A stretch of DNA of 64,000 bases. Origin: Flavobacterium sp. NRK F7. Its GTDB lineage: Bacteria; Bacteroidota; Bacteroidia; Flavobacteriales; Flavobacteriaceae. How positions within the stretch are numbered: the first letter of the stretch is position 1; each line of letters opens with the position of its first letter. Positions 26,793-35,313 of this stretch are shown here, in pieces. Under the pieces are notes generated by a model that saw only the letters and a program-made list of their open reading frames with translations, searched no databases and was not told the DNA's origin. Location of the stretch: contig NZ_JAMXLB010000001.1 in the NCBI RefSeq assembly GCF_024054195.1, positions 2,039,624 to 2,103,623 of the forward strand, read 5' to 3'. Position numbers and translations under genes: made by a program.

Positions 26793-27911
26793 TTATATTC
26801 CTAAATTCTTTTTAGTTTTTTTATCAATACCGTCCTTATGAAGCAATACGGAAATGGCTTTTAATTTTAGGTATGCTTGACTCATATATATAAAACCTCC
26901 ATTTTTCACTTTCTTTTCATCAGTTCCCCAAGAATTTTTTACTTTATAATACAAAGTACCATTTTGATCTTTCATAATTCCAACTATATGCATTAAATGA
27001 TCATCGGTAGTATTGTAGTTTTCAAATTCTTGTTGGCGAAATTCAGGGGTTATTTTCTTTTCAGCAATTAGTTCTTTAAGTCCTTTTTCAGTATCTTCTA
27101 TTTTTTCTGGCACAAAAGCAATTCCATTTTTTGCAGAAAACGTACTTTCAGAAACATCACAATCTAAGGCTAAGGTATATCCTTTTTCTAAGGCATAATT
27201 TATAGTAGTAATCCATTCGTCTAATGGTACATTATACATGCTGCCATTAGAAAAATTATCAGGAATGTTTAAAATGAAAGCTTCATAATAAGGTTGATGT
27301 GAAAAAGAGGTTAAGGTAACATAATTAGAAGGTTCAATTTTTGTCATTTCCATAAAACTCTTAGGAGAATATTTTTGTCCTTCATAAGTAAAAGAAGTTG
27401 GAATTTTACCTAAATAAACATCTAAAACGGCATCAATAGCACTTTTCCAATGATTGGAAAGTTGTTTGCCAGGATTGGATACGTATGTATTTACCATTGC
27501 TTCCAATACTGCTACTAATTCTGCGTGATTGTGTATTTTTTCTTCTTCAGATAAACCGCTATAAGTAGTAACAGGTACTAATCCATTTGAGGCAACACTT
27601 TTTATGACATCATGACTTAAACCACCTTCACTAAATTGAGCTTTACCTTGTCTCATTATAAAGTTTTCCGCTTTTTTAGGATAGGTAGTTCGTACCTGAT
27701 ACATTTCAGATAAATCAATTCTTTTTCCTGTTAAGCGAATAATTTCAGATTCCAAAAAGGATGAAGTTGAAAAACTCCAACAAGTTCCCGTTTTATCCTG
27801 AGAGATTACAGGAAGGCAATCGATATTGATAACCTCTTGGAATTCATAGTTTTGTGCATGAACGGTAAAGACTCCTATACTTAAAAGGATTCCTAAGTAT
27901 AATTTTTTCAT
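26793..27911 (-). CDS. C1 family (bleomycin hydrolase-like) cysteine peptidase, secreted
   Basis: This is a 372-residue protein with a signal peptide (residues 1-19, cut near VHAQ-N). The catalytic Cys lies in QDKTGTCWSFSTSSF (near residue 43), the His in DDHLMHIVGI (near 320) and the Asn in YKVKNSWGTDE. This order and spacing fit aminopeptidase C. I chose the ATG at 27911 because the signal peptide follows it directly; a longer frame to 28130 would overlap menB. Confidence 0.9.
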   Translation of the reverse strand: MKKLYLGILLSIGVFTVHAQNYEFQEVINIDCLPVISQDKTGTCWSFSTSSFLESEIIRLTGKRIDLSEMYQVRTTYPKKAENFIMRQGKAQFSEGGLSHDVIKSVASNGLVPVTTYSGLSEEEKIHNHAELVAVLEAMVNTYVSNPGKQLSNHWKSAIDAVLDVYLGKIPTSFTYEGQKYSPKSFMEMTKIEPSNYVTLTSFSHQPYYEAFILNIPDNFSNGSMYNVPLDEWITTINYALEKGYTLALDCDVSESTFSAKNGIAFVPEKIEDTEKGLKELIAEKKITPEFRQQEFENYNTTDDHLMHIVGIMKDQNGTLYYKVKNSWGTDEKKVKNGGFIYMSQAYLKLKAISVLLHKDGIDKKTKKNLGI

Positions 27912-28044
27912 GATAGTATTTGTTTTGTTAGTGCAATATAATGCAAAAAATGAATTATTTTTACCTAAAATTAGATAAAATTGAAAGGAAAAATTAACTT
28001 CTACTTGGATTTTATAAAATAACAAATACAATAAATTATTAGAA

Positions 28045-28884
28045 ATGAGTACTATAAACTGGAAAACTGCTTTAGAATTTGAAGATATTACGTATAAAAA
28101 ATGTGATGGGGTAGCTCGTATCGCCTTCAATAGACCTGATGTGCGTAATGCTTTTCGTCCAAAAACAACAAAAGAATTAATTCAAGCCTTTTATGATGCT
28201 CAAGAAGACACTTCTATTGGAGTGGTTTTACTTTCTGCTGAAGGCCCTAGTTCTAAAGATGGTATTTGGTCCTTTTGTAGTGGAGGAGATCAAAAAGCGC
28301 GTGGACACCAAGGATATGTAGGAGAAGATGGCTATCATCGTTTGAATATTTTAGAAGTACAACGAATGATTCGCTTTATGCCAAAGGCTGTAATTTGTGT
28401 AGTTCCTGGTTGGGCTGTAGGTGGTGGACATTCCTTACATGTAGTTTGCGATTTAACTTTAGCAAGTAAAGAACATGCGATTTTTAAGCAAACGGATGCT
28501 GATGTAACTAGTTTTGATGGCGGTTATGGATCTGCTTATTTAGCTAAAATGGTAGGTCAAAAGAAAGCAAGAGAAATTTTCTTTTTAGGAAGAAATTATT
28601 CAGCACAAGAAGCTTTTGAAATGGGAATGGTAAATGCAGTTATTCCACATGCTGAATTAGAAGATACGGCTTATGAATGGGCTCAAGAAATATTAGCTAA
28701 GTCGCCTACATCAATTAAAATGCTAAAATTTGCCATGAATTTAACAGATGATGGTATGGTGGGCCAACAAGTTTTTGCTGGTGAAGCGACTCGTTTAGCC
28801 TACATGACCGATGAAGCAAAAGAAGGAAGGGATGCTTTCTTAGAAAAACGTAAACCTAATTTTGAAAAGAAATATTTGCCATAA
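28045..28884 (+). CDS. menB: 1,4-dihydroxy-2-naphthoyl-CoA synthase
   Basis: This 279-residue crotonase-fold enzyme closes the second ring in menaquinone synthesis, turning o-succinylbenzoyl-CoA into DHNA-CoA. Motifs: ARIAFNRPDVRNAFRP near residue 22, FCSGGDQKARG with the oxyanion loop near 76, GWAVGGGHSLHVVCDLTLA near 115, and DADVTSFDGGYGSAYLAK near 150. It is the first gene of a plus-strand run that also has menA and menC. Confidence 0.97.
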   Translation: MSTINWKTALEFEDITYKKCDGVARIAFNRPDVRNAFRPKTTKELIQAFYDAQEDTSIGVVLLSAEGPSSKDGIWSFCSGGDQKARGHQGYVGEDGYHRLNILEVQRMIRFMPKAVICVVPGWAVGGGHSLHVVCDLTLASKEHAIFKQTDADVTSFDGGYGSAYLAKMVGQKKAREIFFLGRNYSAQEAFEMGMVNAVIPHAELEDTAYEWAQEILAKSPTSIKMLKFAMNLTDDGMVGQQVFAGEATRLAYMTDEAKEGRDAFLEKRKPNFEKKYLP

Positions 28885-28943
28885 TACGGTAGTATTTTAG
28901 CTCTCTTTAAGAATTTTAGAAAGTAAATGTTACTGTAATTACT

Positions 28944-29549
28944 ATGGAAGATTTTACAAATAAAACACTAAATATTTCAGCTTTACCTAAATTTGAGGAA
29001 ACCCAATTACAACCTTTAGAAAAAAAGTACTTTTTTGTAATGTTGTTACAAAGAAGTTTATTTTATATAGTGTTATTAGGAGTGTTTTTGGTCGTTTATT
29101 TTATGAATGCTAAAGCCTCATTTTTAGAAGTAAAATTAGTCTATCTTTTAGGAGTTTGGAGTTTTTTAGTATGGTTTGGGATTCTCTATTTAAGAATAAG
29201 TTTTACCAAAAAAGGTTTTGCATTACGTGAGCATGATGTAATTTTTAAATCAGGTGTTGTAAGCGAAACTACAATTATAGTAACTAATAATAGAGTGCAA
29301 CACGTAGCCTTACATCAAGGATTGCTCTCTCGTTATTTTGGACTAGCTTCTATTGAATTATTTACAGCAGGAGGGAGTTCCAGTGATTTAAAAATCAATG
29401 GTTTGTTATTGGAAGATGCTAAAAAAATAAAGGAAAGTGTTTCAGAAAAAATTATTGAAATAACAGAAGAATTCAAAGAAGAAACGACAACTAACGATTC
29501 TTTAATAAATGAAGAATTGAAATTAGAAGTGGATAATGAAACAAAGTAA
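28944..29549 (+). CDS. PH-domain membrane protein (YdbS-like)
   Basis: This is a 201-residue protein with two membrane segments (about residues 32-52 and 61-82). A bPH_2 (DUF304) domain follows with REHDVIFKSGVVSETTIIV and the SIELFTAGG pattern, and then an acidic tail. It overlaps the next gene (29536) by 14 bp. Its partner is a longer, double-repeat PH protein, as in the Bacillus ydbS-ydbT pair. Confidence 0.88.
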   Translation: MEDFTNKTLNISALPKFEETQLQPLEKKYFFVMLLQRSLFYIVLLGVFLVVYFMNAKASFLEVKLVYLLGVWSFLVWFGILYLRISFTKKGFALREHDVIFKSGVVSETTIIVTNNRVQHVALHQGLLSRYFGLASIELFTAGGSSSDLKINGLLLEDAKKIKESVSEKIIEITEEFKEETTTNDSLINEELKLEVDNETK

Positions 29550-31044
29550 TTTTGATTTTTCTAAACCCCAAAGGCAATCTTTAATAGGAGTTGTAGTCTT
29601 ATTTGTAAATACGCTACAAAAATCAGTACGTGCGTTATGGCCAATTATTCTGGTTTATTTGTTTCAAAATAAAGCAACAACTAGTTTGTTACAAATCTAT
29701 TTGGGAATTTTTGGAGTTGTTTTTTGTATTACACTTATTGCTTTTCTACGTTATTGGTTTTTTCAATTTTATATCGATTACACTAAAAAAGAGTTCGTTA
29801 TTGAAAACGGTATTTTCAATAAGACAAAAACATCTATCCCTTTTCATAAAATCCAAAAAGTCACAATTGATCAAAGTTTGATTCAAAGAATTTTTAAAGT
29901 CTATAAACTAGAATTAGACACAGCAGGAAGTGATAAAAAAGAAGCCTCAATTAAAGCCATTTCTTCAGAAATGGCTTTGGAGTTAAAAAGTAGTTTAGTT
30001 CAAAATGACCTTAATAAAACGTTAGTAGAAGAAAGCCAATACCAAGAAGCTAGTTCTCCTAAATCGTCCTTTATTACTATTTCAATTACAAGTTTGTTAA
30101 AAATAGGAATAACAGCCAATTACCTAACTAGTTTTGCATATCTTATTTTGGTTTTTTCTACTATTTCTGAAAATTTAAAGCAAATCGGTAGAGAAGATGT
30201 AATAGAAAACAACATGAACCAATTAGAAAAACTACCAATTTCAAGTTTACTTTTTGGTGTTTTATTTTTCATTATAACTGCTGTGCTACTGCTAAATTTA
30301 ATACTTACCGTAGTAAAATATTTTAATTTTAATATTCGAAAGGACGGTAAATCATTTGTATTAAACTATGGTTTACTAAACATCAAAAACACCATAATTA
30401 GTCCTGAAAAAGTACAAATTGTAAAATGGACGCAAAACTTTTTTCAAAAGAAATTAAACGTCAATACGATTGAAATTTTTCAAGCGTCTAGTGAAATGAA
30501 AAGAGCTAATGCTAAAGATAAAACTAAAATTCCAGGTTGTAACTGGAATGAAAAAGAACAAATAATTGCTTTGTTATTGGATAAAAAACCATCTTTTGAA
30601 AAGATTTTGTATCCCAATATTAGAAAATTAATTATTGGGATGTTCTTTTTTGTATTGTTACCTGTTTTAATAGGTTTTGGAATCAATGAAATGGCTCATC
30701 GATTTTCTCAAAATACGATAATTGTTATCATTCTTTTGTATATTTTTTTTATGGGAGTTATTTTGCTTTTTTCCTATAAAAATTATCGCTTATTTATAAG
30801 TGATGATTTTATTATGAAGCAAAGTGGTGCTTGGGATATTGATCACGAAATAATTGAGCCATATAAAATTCAAGCCGTTAAAACGCATCAATTTTTTTGG
30901 CAAAAACGGACCGATATTGGCTCAGTAGTTTTATATACTGCTGGCGGAAGAATTTCTTTTTCGACTACAAATTATACCGCTATAAAAAAAGAGGTAAATG
31001 TTTGGTTGTATAAAGTAGAAACTTCAAAACGAAACTGGATGTAA
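29536..31044 (+). CDS. PH-domain membrane protein (YdbT-like)
   Basis: This is a 502-residue protein with six or so membrane segments in three pairs, each followed by a bPH_2 domain: FVIENGIFNKTKTSIPFHKIQ (about residues 93-113), a second near LNYGLLNIKNTIISPEKVQI, and a third near WDIDHEIIEPYKIQAVKTHQ. It starts inside the ydbS-like gene, so the two are coupled. The role is unknown; Bacillus counterparts affect antimicrobial-peptide tolerance. Confidence 0.85.
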   Translation: MKQSNFDFSKPQRQSLIGVVVLFVNTLQKSVRALWPIILVYLFQNKATTSLLQIYLGIFGVVFCITLIAFLRYWFFQFYIDYTKKEFVIENGIFNKTKTSIPFHKIQKVTIDQSLIQRIFKVYKLELDTAGSDKKEASIKAISSEMALELKSSLVQNDLNKTLVEESQYQEASSPKSSFITISITSLLKIGITANYLTSFAYLILVFSTISENLKQIGREDVIENNMNQLEKLPISSLLFGVLFFIITAVLLLNLILTVVKYFNFNIRKDGKSFVLNYGLLNIKNTIISPEKVQIVKWTQNFFQKKLNVNTIEIFQASSEMKRANAKDKTKIPGCNWNEKEQIIALLLDKKPSFEKILYPNIRKLIIGMFFFVLLPVLIGFGINEMAHRFSQNTIIVIILLYIFFMGVILLFSYKNYRLFISDDFIMKQSGAWDIDHEIIEPYKIQAVKTHQFFWQKRTDIGSVVLYTAGGRISFSTTNYTAIKKEVNVWLYKVETSKRNWM

Positions 31045-31057
31045 TTCAAACTATAAT

Positions 31058-31441
31058 ATGATACTAATTGCAAAATATAGCATTTTTATTTTCGCTTTGT
31101 TTTTAATTTACGCAGCGTATTTAATGTTTTTTAAGCCTTATAAAACAAAGGAAATAATAGGCAAAGCAGGAAGTACGTATCTGATTAATTATGGTGAACT
31201 AGGCATACGATTTCTCATCGGAATTGCCTTTGTGTGGGTTTCAGTAATTAGTAAGTATCCGTTTTATTTTAAAATTATCGGTTATTTTTTAATGGTTTCT
31301 GCTTTAGCATTGATGGCTTTACCCATTCAAAAACACAATCAATTTTCTAAAAAAGCAGCAGCAATTTTACAGCCTATTCATTTAAAAGTATGTGCTTTGT
31401 TTTCTGTTTTATTTGGAATACTATTATTAACAGCATTTTAA
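31058..31441 (+). CDS. small membrane protein in the menaquinone run
   Basis: This is a 127-residue protein with four hydrophobic segments (about residues 4-22, 42-60, 68-85 and 108-125). No recognised motif was seen. It lies between the YdbT-like gene (13 bp before) and menA (13 bp after), so it is likely to be co-transcribed. Function is unknown. Confidence 0.7.
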   Translation: MILIAKYSIFIFALFLIYAAYLMFFKPYKTKEIIGKAGSTYLINYGELGIRFLIGIAFVWVSVISKYPFYFKIIGYFLMVSALALMALPIQKHNQFSKKAAAILQPIHLKVCALFSVLFGILLLTAF

Positions 31442-31454
31442 AATTTATTTAAAT

Positions 31455-32345
31455 ATGAAACATTGGATTCAGGCAGCTCGTTTAAGAACTTTACCCTTAT
31501 CGTTATCTGGAATTATTGTTGGTAGTGCCTATGCTTATTTTCAAGGCTTTGCAAATTACACGATTCTAACACTTGCTTTTTTTACAACATTAGGACTTCA
31601 AATTCTATCCAACTATGCGAATGATTATGGAGATGGTGTAAAAGGTACCGATGAAAATAGGATAGGAGAAAAGCGTATGGTAGCTGCCGGAGTTATTTCA
31701 GCTAAACAAATGAAAAGTGCAGTTATAAGTTTAGCTATATTGACATTAGTTTTAGCATTATCTTTAATATATGTAGCTTTTGGAAAAGAAAACTTTGTTT
31801 TAAGTATGATTTTTATTCTTCTAGGAATTAGTGCAATAGTAGCGGCTATAAAATATACAGTAGGAAGTAATGCTTATGGATATAATGGGTTAGGAGATCT
31901 ATTTGTTTTTATCTTTTTTGGTTTTGTTTCGGTACTTGGTTCTAATTTTTTATTTACCAAAATGATAGATTGGAAATTGTTTTTACCAGCAACTTCTATT
32001 GGTTTGTTAAGTGTAGCCGTATTGAATTTAAACAATATGCGAGACATTGAAAATGATAAAAAAGCGGGAAAAATGACTTTGGTAGTTAAAATGGGGTTAG
32101 CTAATGCCAAAAAATATCATAATGTAGTATTGGTAATTGCTTCCATCAGTTTTATGATTTTTAACCTACTAACAAAAACCTCTTTAATCCCGATTTTATT
32201 GGTAAATATTTCAATTATAATGCATATTAATAAAGTCAATAAAGCTAAATCTTATGAAGACTTCGATCCTGAATTAAAAAAAGTAGCTTTAAGTACATTT
32301 GCTTTAAGTGTATTATTTTGGTTAACTTTAGTTTTTTTAAAATAG
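31455..32345 (+). CDS. menA: 1,4-dihydroxy-2-naphthoate polyprenyltransferase
   Basis: This is a 296-residue UbiA-family membrane enzyme with about nine segments. The first Asp-rich motif is NDYGDGVKGTDENR (near residue 57) and the second is NNMRDIENDKKAGKMT (near 194). It attaches a polyprenyl tail to DHNA in menaquinone synthesis. It starts 13 bp after the gene at 31058-31441 and 27 bp before the UPF0173 gene. Confidence 0.96.
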   Translation: MKHWIQAARLRTLPLSLSGIIVGSAYAYFQGFANYTILTLAFFTTLGLQILSNYANDYGDGVKGTDENRIGEKRMVAAGVISAKQMKSAVISLAILTLVLALSLIYVAFGKENFVLSMIFILLGISAIVAAIKYTVGSNAYGYNGLGDLFVFIFFGFVSVLGSNFLFTKMIDWKLFLPATSIGLLSVAVLNLNNMRDIENDKKAGKMTLVVKMGLANAKKYHNVVLVIASISFMIFNLLTKTSLIPILLVNISIIMHINKVNKAKSYEDFDPELKKVALSTFALSVLFWLTLVFLK

Positions 32346-32372
32346 TTTCAAAACAACGCAATCTAAAATAAC

Positions 32373-33050
32373 ATGAAAATAACATTTTACGGACACGCTT
32401 GCTTAGGAATAGAAGTTAATGAGGTTTCAATCCTAGTAGATCCATTTATTACAGGTAACCCAAAAGCGTCACACATTAATATTGATACTTTAAAAGCTGA
32501 TTTTATTTTACTAACGCATGCGCATCAAGATCATGTTTTAGATGTTGAAGCTATTGCAAAGCGTACAGACGCAGTAATTGTTTCTAATTATGAAATTGCG
32601 ACCTATTATGGCAATAAAGGTTTTTCCTATCATCCAATGAATCATGGTGGGAGTTGGGATTTTGAATTCGGAACGGTTAAATACGTAAACGCATTGCACA
32701 CTTCTTCTTTTCCAGATGGAACTTATGGTGGACAACCTGGAGGATTTGTAATTGAAGGTGAAAGAAAAAATATCTATATTGCTGGTGATACTGCTTTAAT
32801 AATGGATATGAAATTAATTCCGATGCGTACGCAGTTGGATTTAGCTATACTTCCAATAGGAAGTAATTTTACAATGGATGTTGAAGATGCTATTATTGCT
32901 TCCGATTTTGTACAATGTGATAAAATTTTAGGTTATCATTTTGATACTTTCGGATATATCGAAATCGATCATGATGATGCAAAGCGCAAGTTTTTCGATA
33001 AAAATAAAGATTTGATGCTGTTAGAAATTGGAGAATCAATTGAACTTTAA
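32373..33050 (+). CDS. UPF0173 metal-dependent hydrolase
   Basis: This is a 225-residue metallo-beta-lactamase-fold protein (UlaG-like). It starts MKITFYGHACLGIEV, with LTHAHQDHVLD (HxHxDH) near residue 48, ALHTSSFPDGTYGGQPGGF near 108, and IAGDTALIMDM and LGYHFDTFG later. The UPF0173 family has no settled substrate. It often sits near men genes in Bacteroidetes, as here between menA and menC. Confidence 0.93.
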   Translation: MKITFYGHACLGIEVNEVSILVDPFITGNPKASHINIDTLKADFILLTHAHQDHVLDVEAIAKRTDAVIVSNYEIATYYGNKGFSYHPMNHGGSWDFEFGTVKYVNALHTSSFPDGTYGGQPGGFVIEGERKNIYIAGDTALIMDMKLIPMRTQLDLAILPIGSNFTMDVEDAIIASDFVQCDKILGYHFDTFGYIEIDHDDAKRKFFDKNKDLMLLEIGESIEL

Positions 33051-33054
33051 AAAA

Positions 33055-33102
33055 CAATGTCAATATCAATATCAATGTCAATGTCAATAACAATGTCAAC
33101 AT
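33055..33102 (+). repeat. hexanucleotide tandem repeat (CAATRT)n upstream of menC
   Basis: Eight 6-base units (CAATGT, CAATAT, CAATAT, CAATGT, CAATGT, CAATAA, CAATGT, CAACAT) fill half of the 93-bp gap before menC. The unit number could vary by slippage. Confidence 0.85.
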
Positions 33103-33143
33103 TAAATTTATTATAAACATTGAGTTTGATAGTGTAATTCAAT

Positions 33144-34187
33144 ATGAAAGCAATCTATAAAAAGCATATACTTACTTTTAAGAGACCCAGCGGTACGTCT
33201 CGAGGTGTTTTAACAGAAAAAGAGACTTGGTTTCTTATTTTGAAGGAAAACGATAGAATAGGCATAGGTGAATGTGGTATACTCAGAACACTTTCCATAG
33301 ACGATCGACCCGATTATGAAGAAAAATTGCAATGGGTTTGTGAAAACATCCATTTGGGGAAAGATCAATTATGGGATGCTTTAATCGAATTTCCTTCCAT
33401 CCAATTTGGAGTAGAAATGGCTTTTTTGTCTCTAGCTTCCAAAACACCGTTTGAATTATTTCCTTCTGAATTTACTTTGGGGTTAAAAAAAATGGAAATT
33501 AATGGCTTGGTTTGGATGGGAGAAGAAGCCTTTATGAAAACCCAAATTGAAGAAAAATTAACACAAGGCTTTCGTTGTATAAAACTAAAAATTGGTGCTA
33601 TCGACTTTCAAAAAGAACTCGGGTTATTAGCTTTTATTCGAAACCATTTTGATGAAAAAACGGTTGAAATTAGAGTAGATGCGAACGGTGCTTTTGCTTT
33701 AAATGAAGCTTTAGATAAGTTGAATCAATTAGCTGAATATAAATTACATAGTATTGAGCAACCTATTGCAAAAAATAATACTGACACTATGTCAGAACTC
33801 TGTAAAAAAGCGCCTTTAGACATTGCTCTAGATGAAGAGTTAATAGGCGTATTTGGGAAGGCTGCAAAAACGAATTTACTAAAAAAAATCCAACCCCAAT
33901 ATATTATTTTAAAGCCGAGTTTAATTGGCGGCTTCAAAGGTACTTTAGAATGGATTGCGATTGCAGAACAATTGAATATTCAATGGTGGATTACCTCAGC
34001 ATTAGAAAGTAATATAGGTTTAAATGCGATTACACAATTTACCTATACTTTACAAAACCCGTTACCACAAGGATTAGGTACAGGTGGTTTGTATACCAAT
34101 AACTTCGATTGTCCTTTAGAAATTATTCAAGGAAGTATTTATTATAATGTTGATAAGAATTGGCAACTCAATGGAATACTATCATAA
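33144..34187 (+). CDS. menC: o-succinylbenzoate synthase
   Basis: This 347-residue enolase-superfamily enzyme dehydrates SHCHC to o-succinylbenzoate in menaquinone synthesis. Motifs: FRCIKLKIGAIDF with the acid-base Lys near residue 150, EIRVDANGAF (metal Asp), HSIEQPI (metal Glu), DIALDEELIG (metal Asp) and ILKPSLIGGF with the second Lys. The 93-bp gap upstream holds a tandem repeat. A strong terminator follows directly, so menE and menD are not in this cluster. Confidence 0.95.
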   Translation: MKAIYKKHILTFKRPSGTSRGVLTEKETWFLILKENDRIGIGECGILRTLSIDDRPDYEEKLQWVCENIHLGKDQLWDALIEFPSIQFGVEMAFLSLASKTPFELFPSEFTLGLKKMEINGLVWMGEEAFMKTQIEEKLTQGFRCIKLKIGAIDFQKELGLLAFIRNHFDEKTVEIRVDANGAFALNEALDKLNQLAEYKLHSIEQPIAKNNTDTMSELCKKAPLDIALDEELIGVFGKAAKTNLLKKIQPQYIILKPSLIGGFKGTLEWIAIAEQLNIQWWITSALESNIGLNAITQFTYTLQNPLPQGLGTGGLYTNNFDCPLEIIQGSIYYNVDKNWQLNGILS

Positions 34188-34219
34188 AAAGAGCCCGTAA
34201 CTAGTTACGGGCTCTTTTT
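34186..34219. terminator. strong intrinsic terminator after menC
   Basis: A 16-bp perfect stem, AAAAAGAGCCCGTAAC with GTTACGGGCTCTTTTT and a 2-base loop, overlaps the last two bases of the menC stop codon. It serves both strands (convergent with the gene ending at 34256). Confidence 0.95.
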
Positions 34220-34255
34220 AATTATTTCGCATTGTAATAGTTTATACTATTTTAT

Positions 34256-34492
34256 TTATTTGTTTTCTGTGTCGATGTCAACTTCTGTTTTTTTCTCTCC
34301 ATCTTTAGTTGAAAACTCAACACCATCATTACTGATACTTAATGAAGTTCCGTCATTTTCTTCCGGTTGTTTCTCTTTTTCGATTACAACGGTTTCCGTC
34401 TTTTCCACTACTTGTGGCTCTTCGTTTTGCTCTTTACAACTTACACTTGCTAAAATAACCAAGGAAGCTATAATTACTGTTACTTTTTTCAT
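34256..34492 (-). CDS. short acidic lipoprotein
   Basis: This is a 78-residue protein with a lipobox (ASVSC, Cys19). A charged, low-complexity mature part follows, rich in Glu, Lys and Thr. No domain was recognised. It stands alone and is convergent with menC. Confidence 0.72.
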   Translation of the reverse strand: MKKVTVIIASLVILASVSCKEQNEEPQVVEKTETVVIEKEKQPEENDGTSLSISNDGVEFSTKDGEKKTEVDIDTENK

Positions 34493-34645
34493 TACTATTT
34501 GTTTTTAAAATTATAAGTGCAAGATACCTTGGTTTTGGTTCTTAGCTCTTATTTCTTTTTTTTACATTGTTATATAATTCCCATTTTACTCGTATTGTTG
34601 ATGTTAAGAAAACTTATATGATTTAAAAGATTAATTAGAATAATG

Positions 34646-34653
34646 TATTTTTG
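34646..34653 (+). promoter_or_regulatory. promoter -7 box of miaE
   Basis: TATTTTTG matches TAnnTTTG, 18 bp upstream of the ATG at 34672. Confidence 0.7.
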
Positions 34654-34671
34654 TACTCCAAATACAAAACC

Positions 34672-35253
34672 ATGTTTCGATTAAAATTACCAACCGACCC
34701 AAGATGGGCTAATATTGCTGAAGGAAATCTTGAAGAGATTCTTACGGATCATGCTTGGTGCGAACAAAAAGCAGCTTCTAATGCGATTATGTTGATTACT
34801 ATGTTACCCGAATTTACTGAAATTACAACAGAACTGACCAAAATTGCTAAAGAGGAATTGGATCATTTTGAACAAGTTCACGAAATTATAAAGGCAAGAG
34901 GTTGGGTTTTAGGTCGGGAACGAAAAGACAGTTATGTAAACGATTTGTTTAAATTTATGAAACCAGGCAATCGCAAACATATCATAGTGGAGCGTATGCT
35001 TTTTGCAGCCATGATTGAAGCCAGAAGTTGCGAGCGATTTAAAGTTTTATCTGAAAACATTAAAGACCAAGAATTAGCCACTTTTTACAGGGAATTAATG
35101 ATTTCTGAAGCCAATCATTATACGGCATTTTTACAATTTGCACACGATTTAGCAGAAAATGGCTACGATGTAAAAAAACGTTGGGAAGAATGGTTGGAAC
35201 ACGAAGCGAAAGTAATTGCCAGTTACGGAACAGGTGAAGCAATACATGGGTAG
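34672..35253 (+). CDS. miaE: tRNA 2-methylthio-N6-isopentenyladenosine hydroxylase
   Basis: This 193-residue diiron enzyme hydroxylates ms2i6A37 of tRNA. Iron-ligand motifs are EELDHFEQVH (near residue 63), MIEARSCERF (near 112) and SEANHYTAFL (near 145); the Trp-rich start TDPRWANIAE is typical. The ATG at 34672 is preceded by a TAnnTTTG box; an in-frame upstream codon at 34651 lies within it and is rejected. Confidence 0.93.
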   Translation: MFRLKLPTDPRWANIAEGNLEEILTDHAWCEQKAASNAIMLITMLPEFTEITTELTKIAKEELDHFEQVHEIIKARGWVLGRERKDSYVNDLFKFMKPGNRKHIIVERMLFAAMIEARSCERFKVLSENIKDQELATFYRELMISEANHYTAFLQFAHDLAENGYDVKKRWEEWLEHEAKVIASYGTGEAIHG

Positions 35254-35313
35254 TTTTTAACTAACGGTTCTCAGTTTACAGTTTTTAACGTAGCTTTCAC
35301 CAACAACTAATCC

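Noticed and set aside
27912..28130. N-terminal extension of the C1 peptidase
   Set aside because: It would overlap menB on the other strand and would bury the signal peptide that starts at 27911.
33055..33102. CRISPR-like array
   Set aside because: The units are 6 bases with no spacers.
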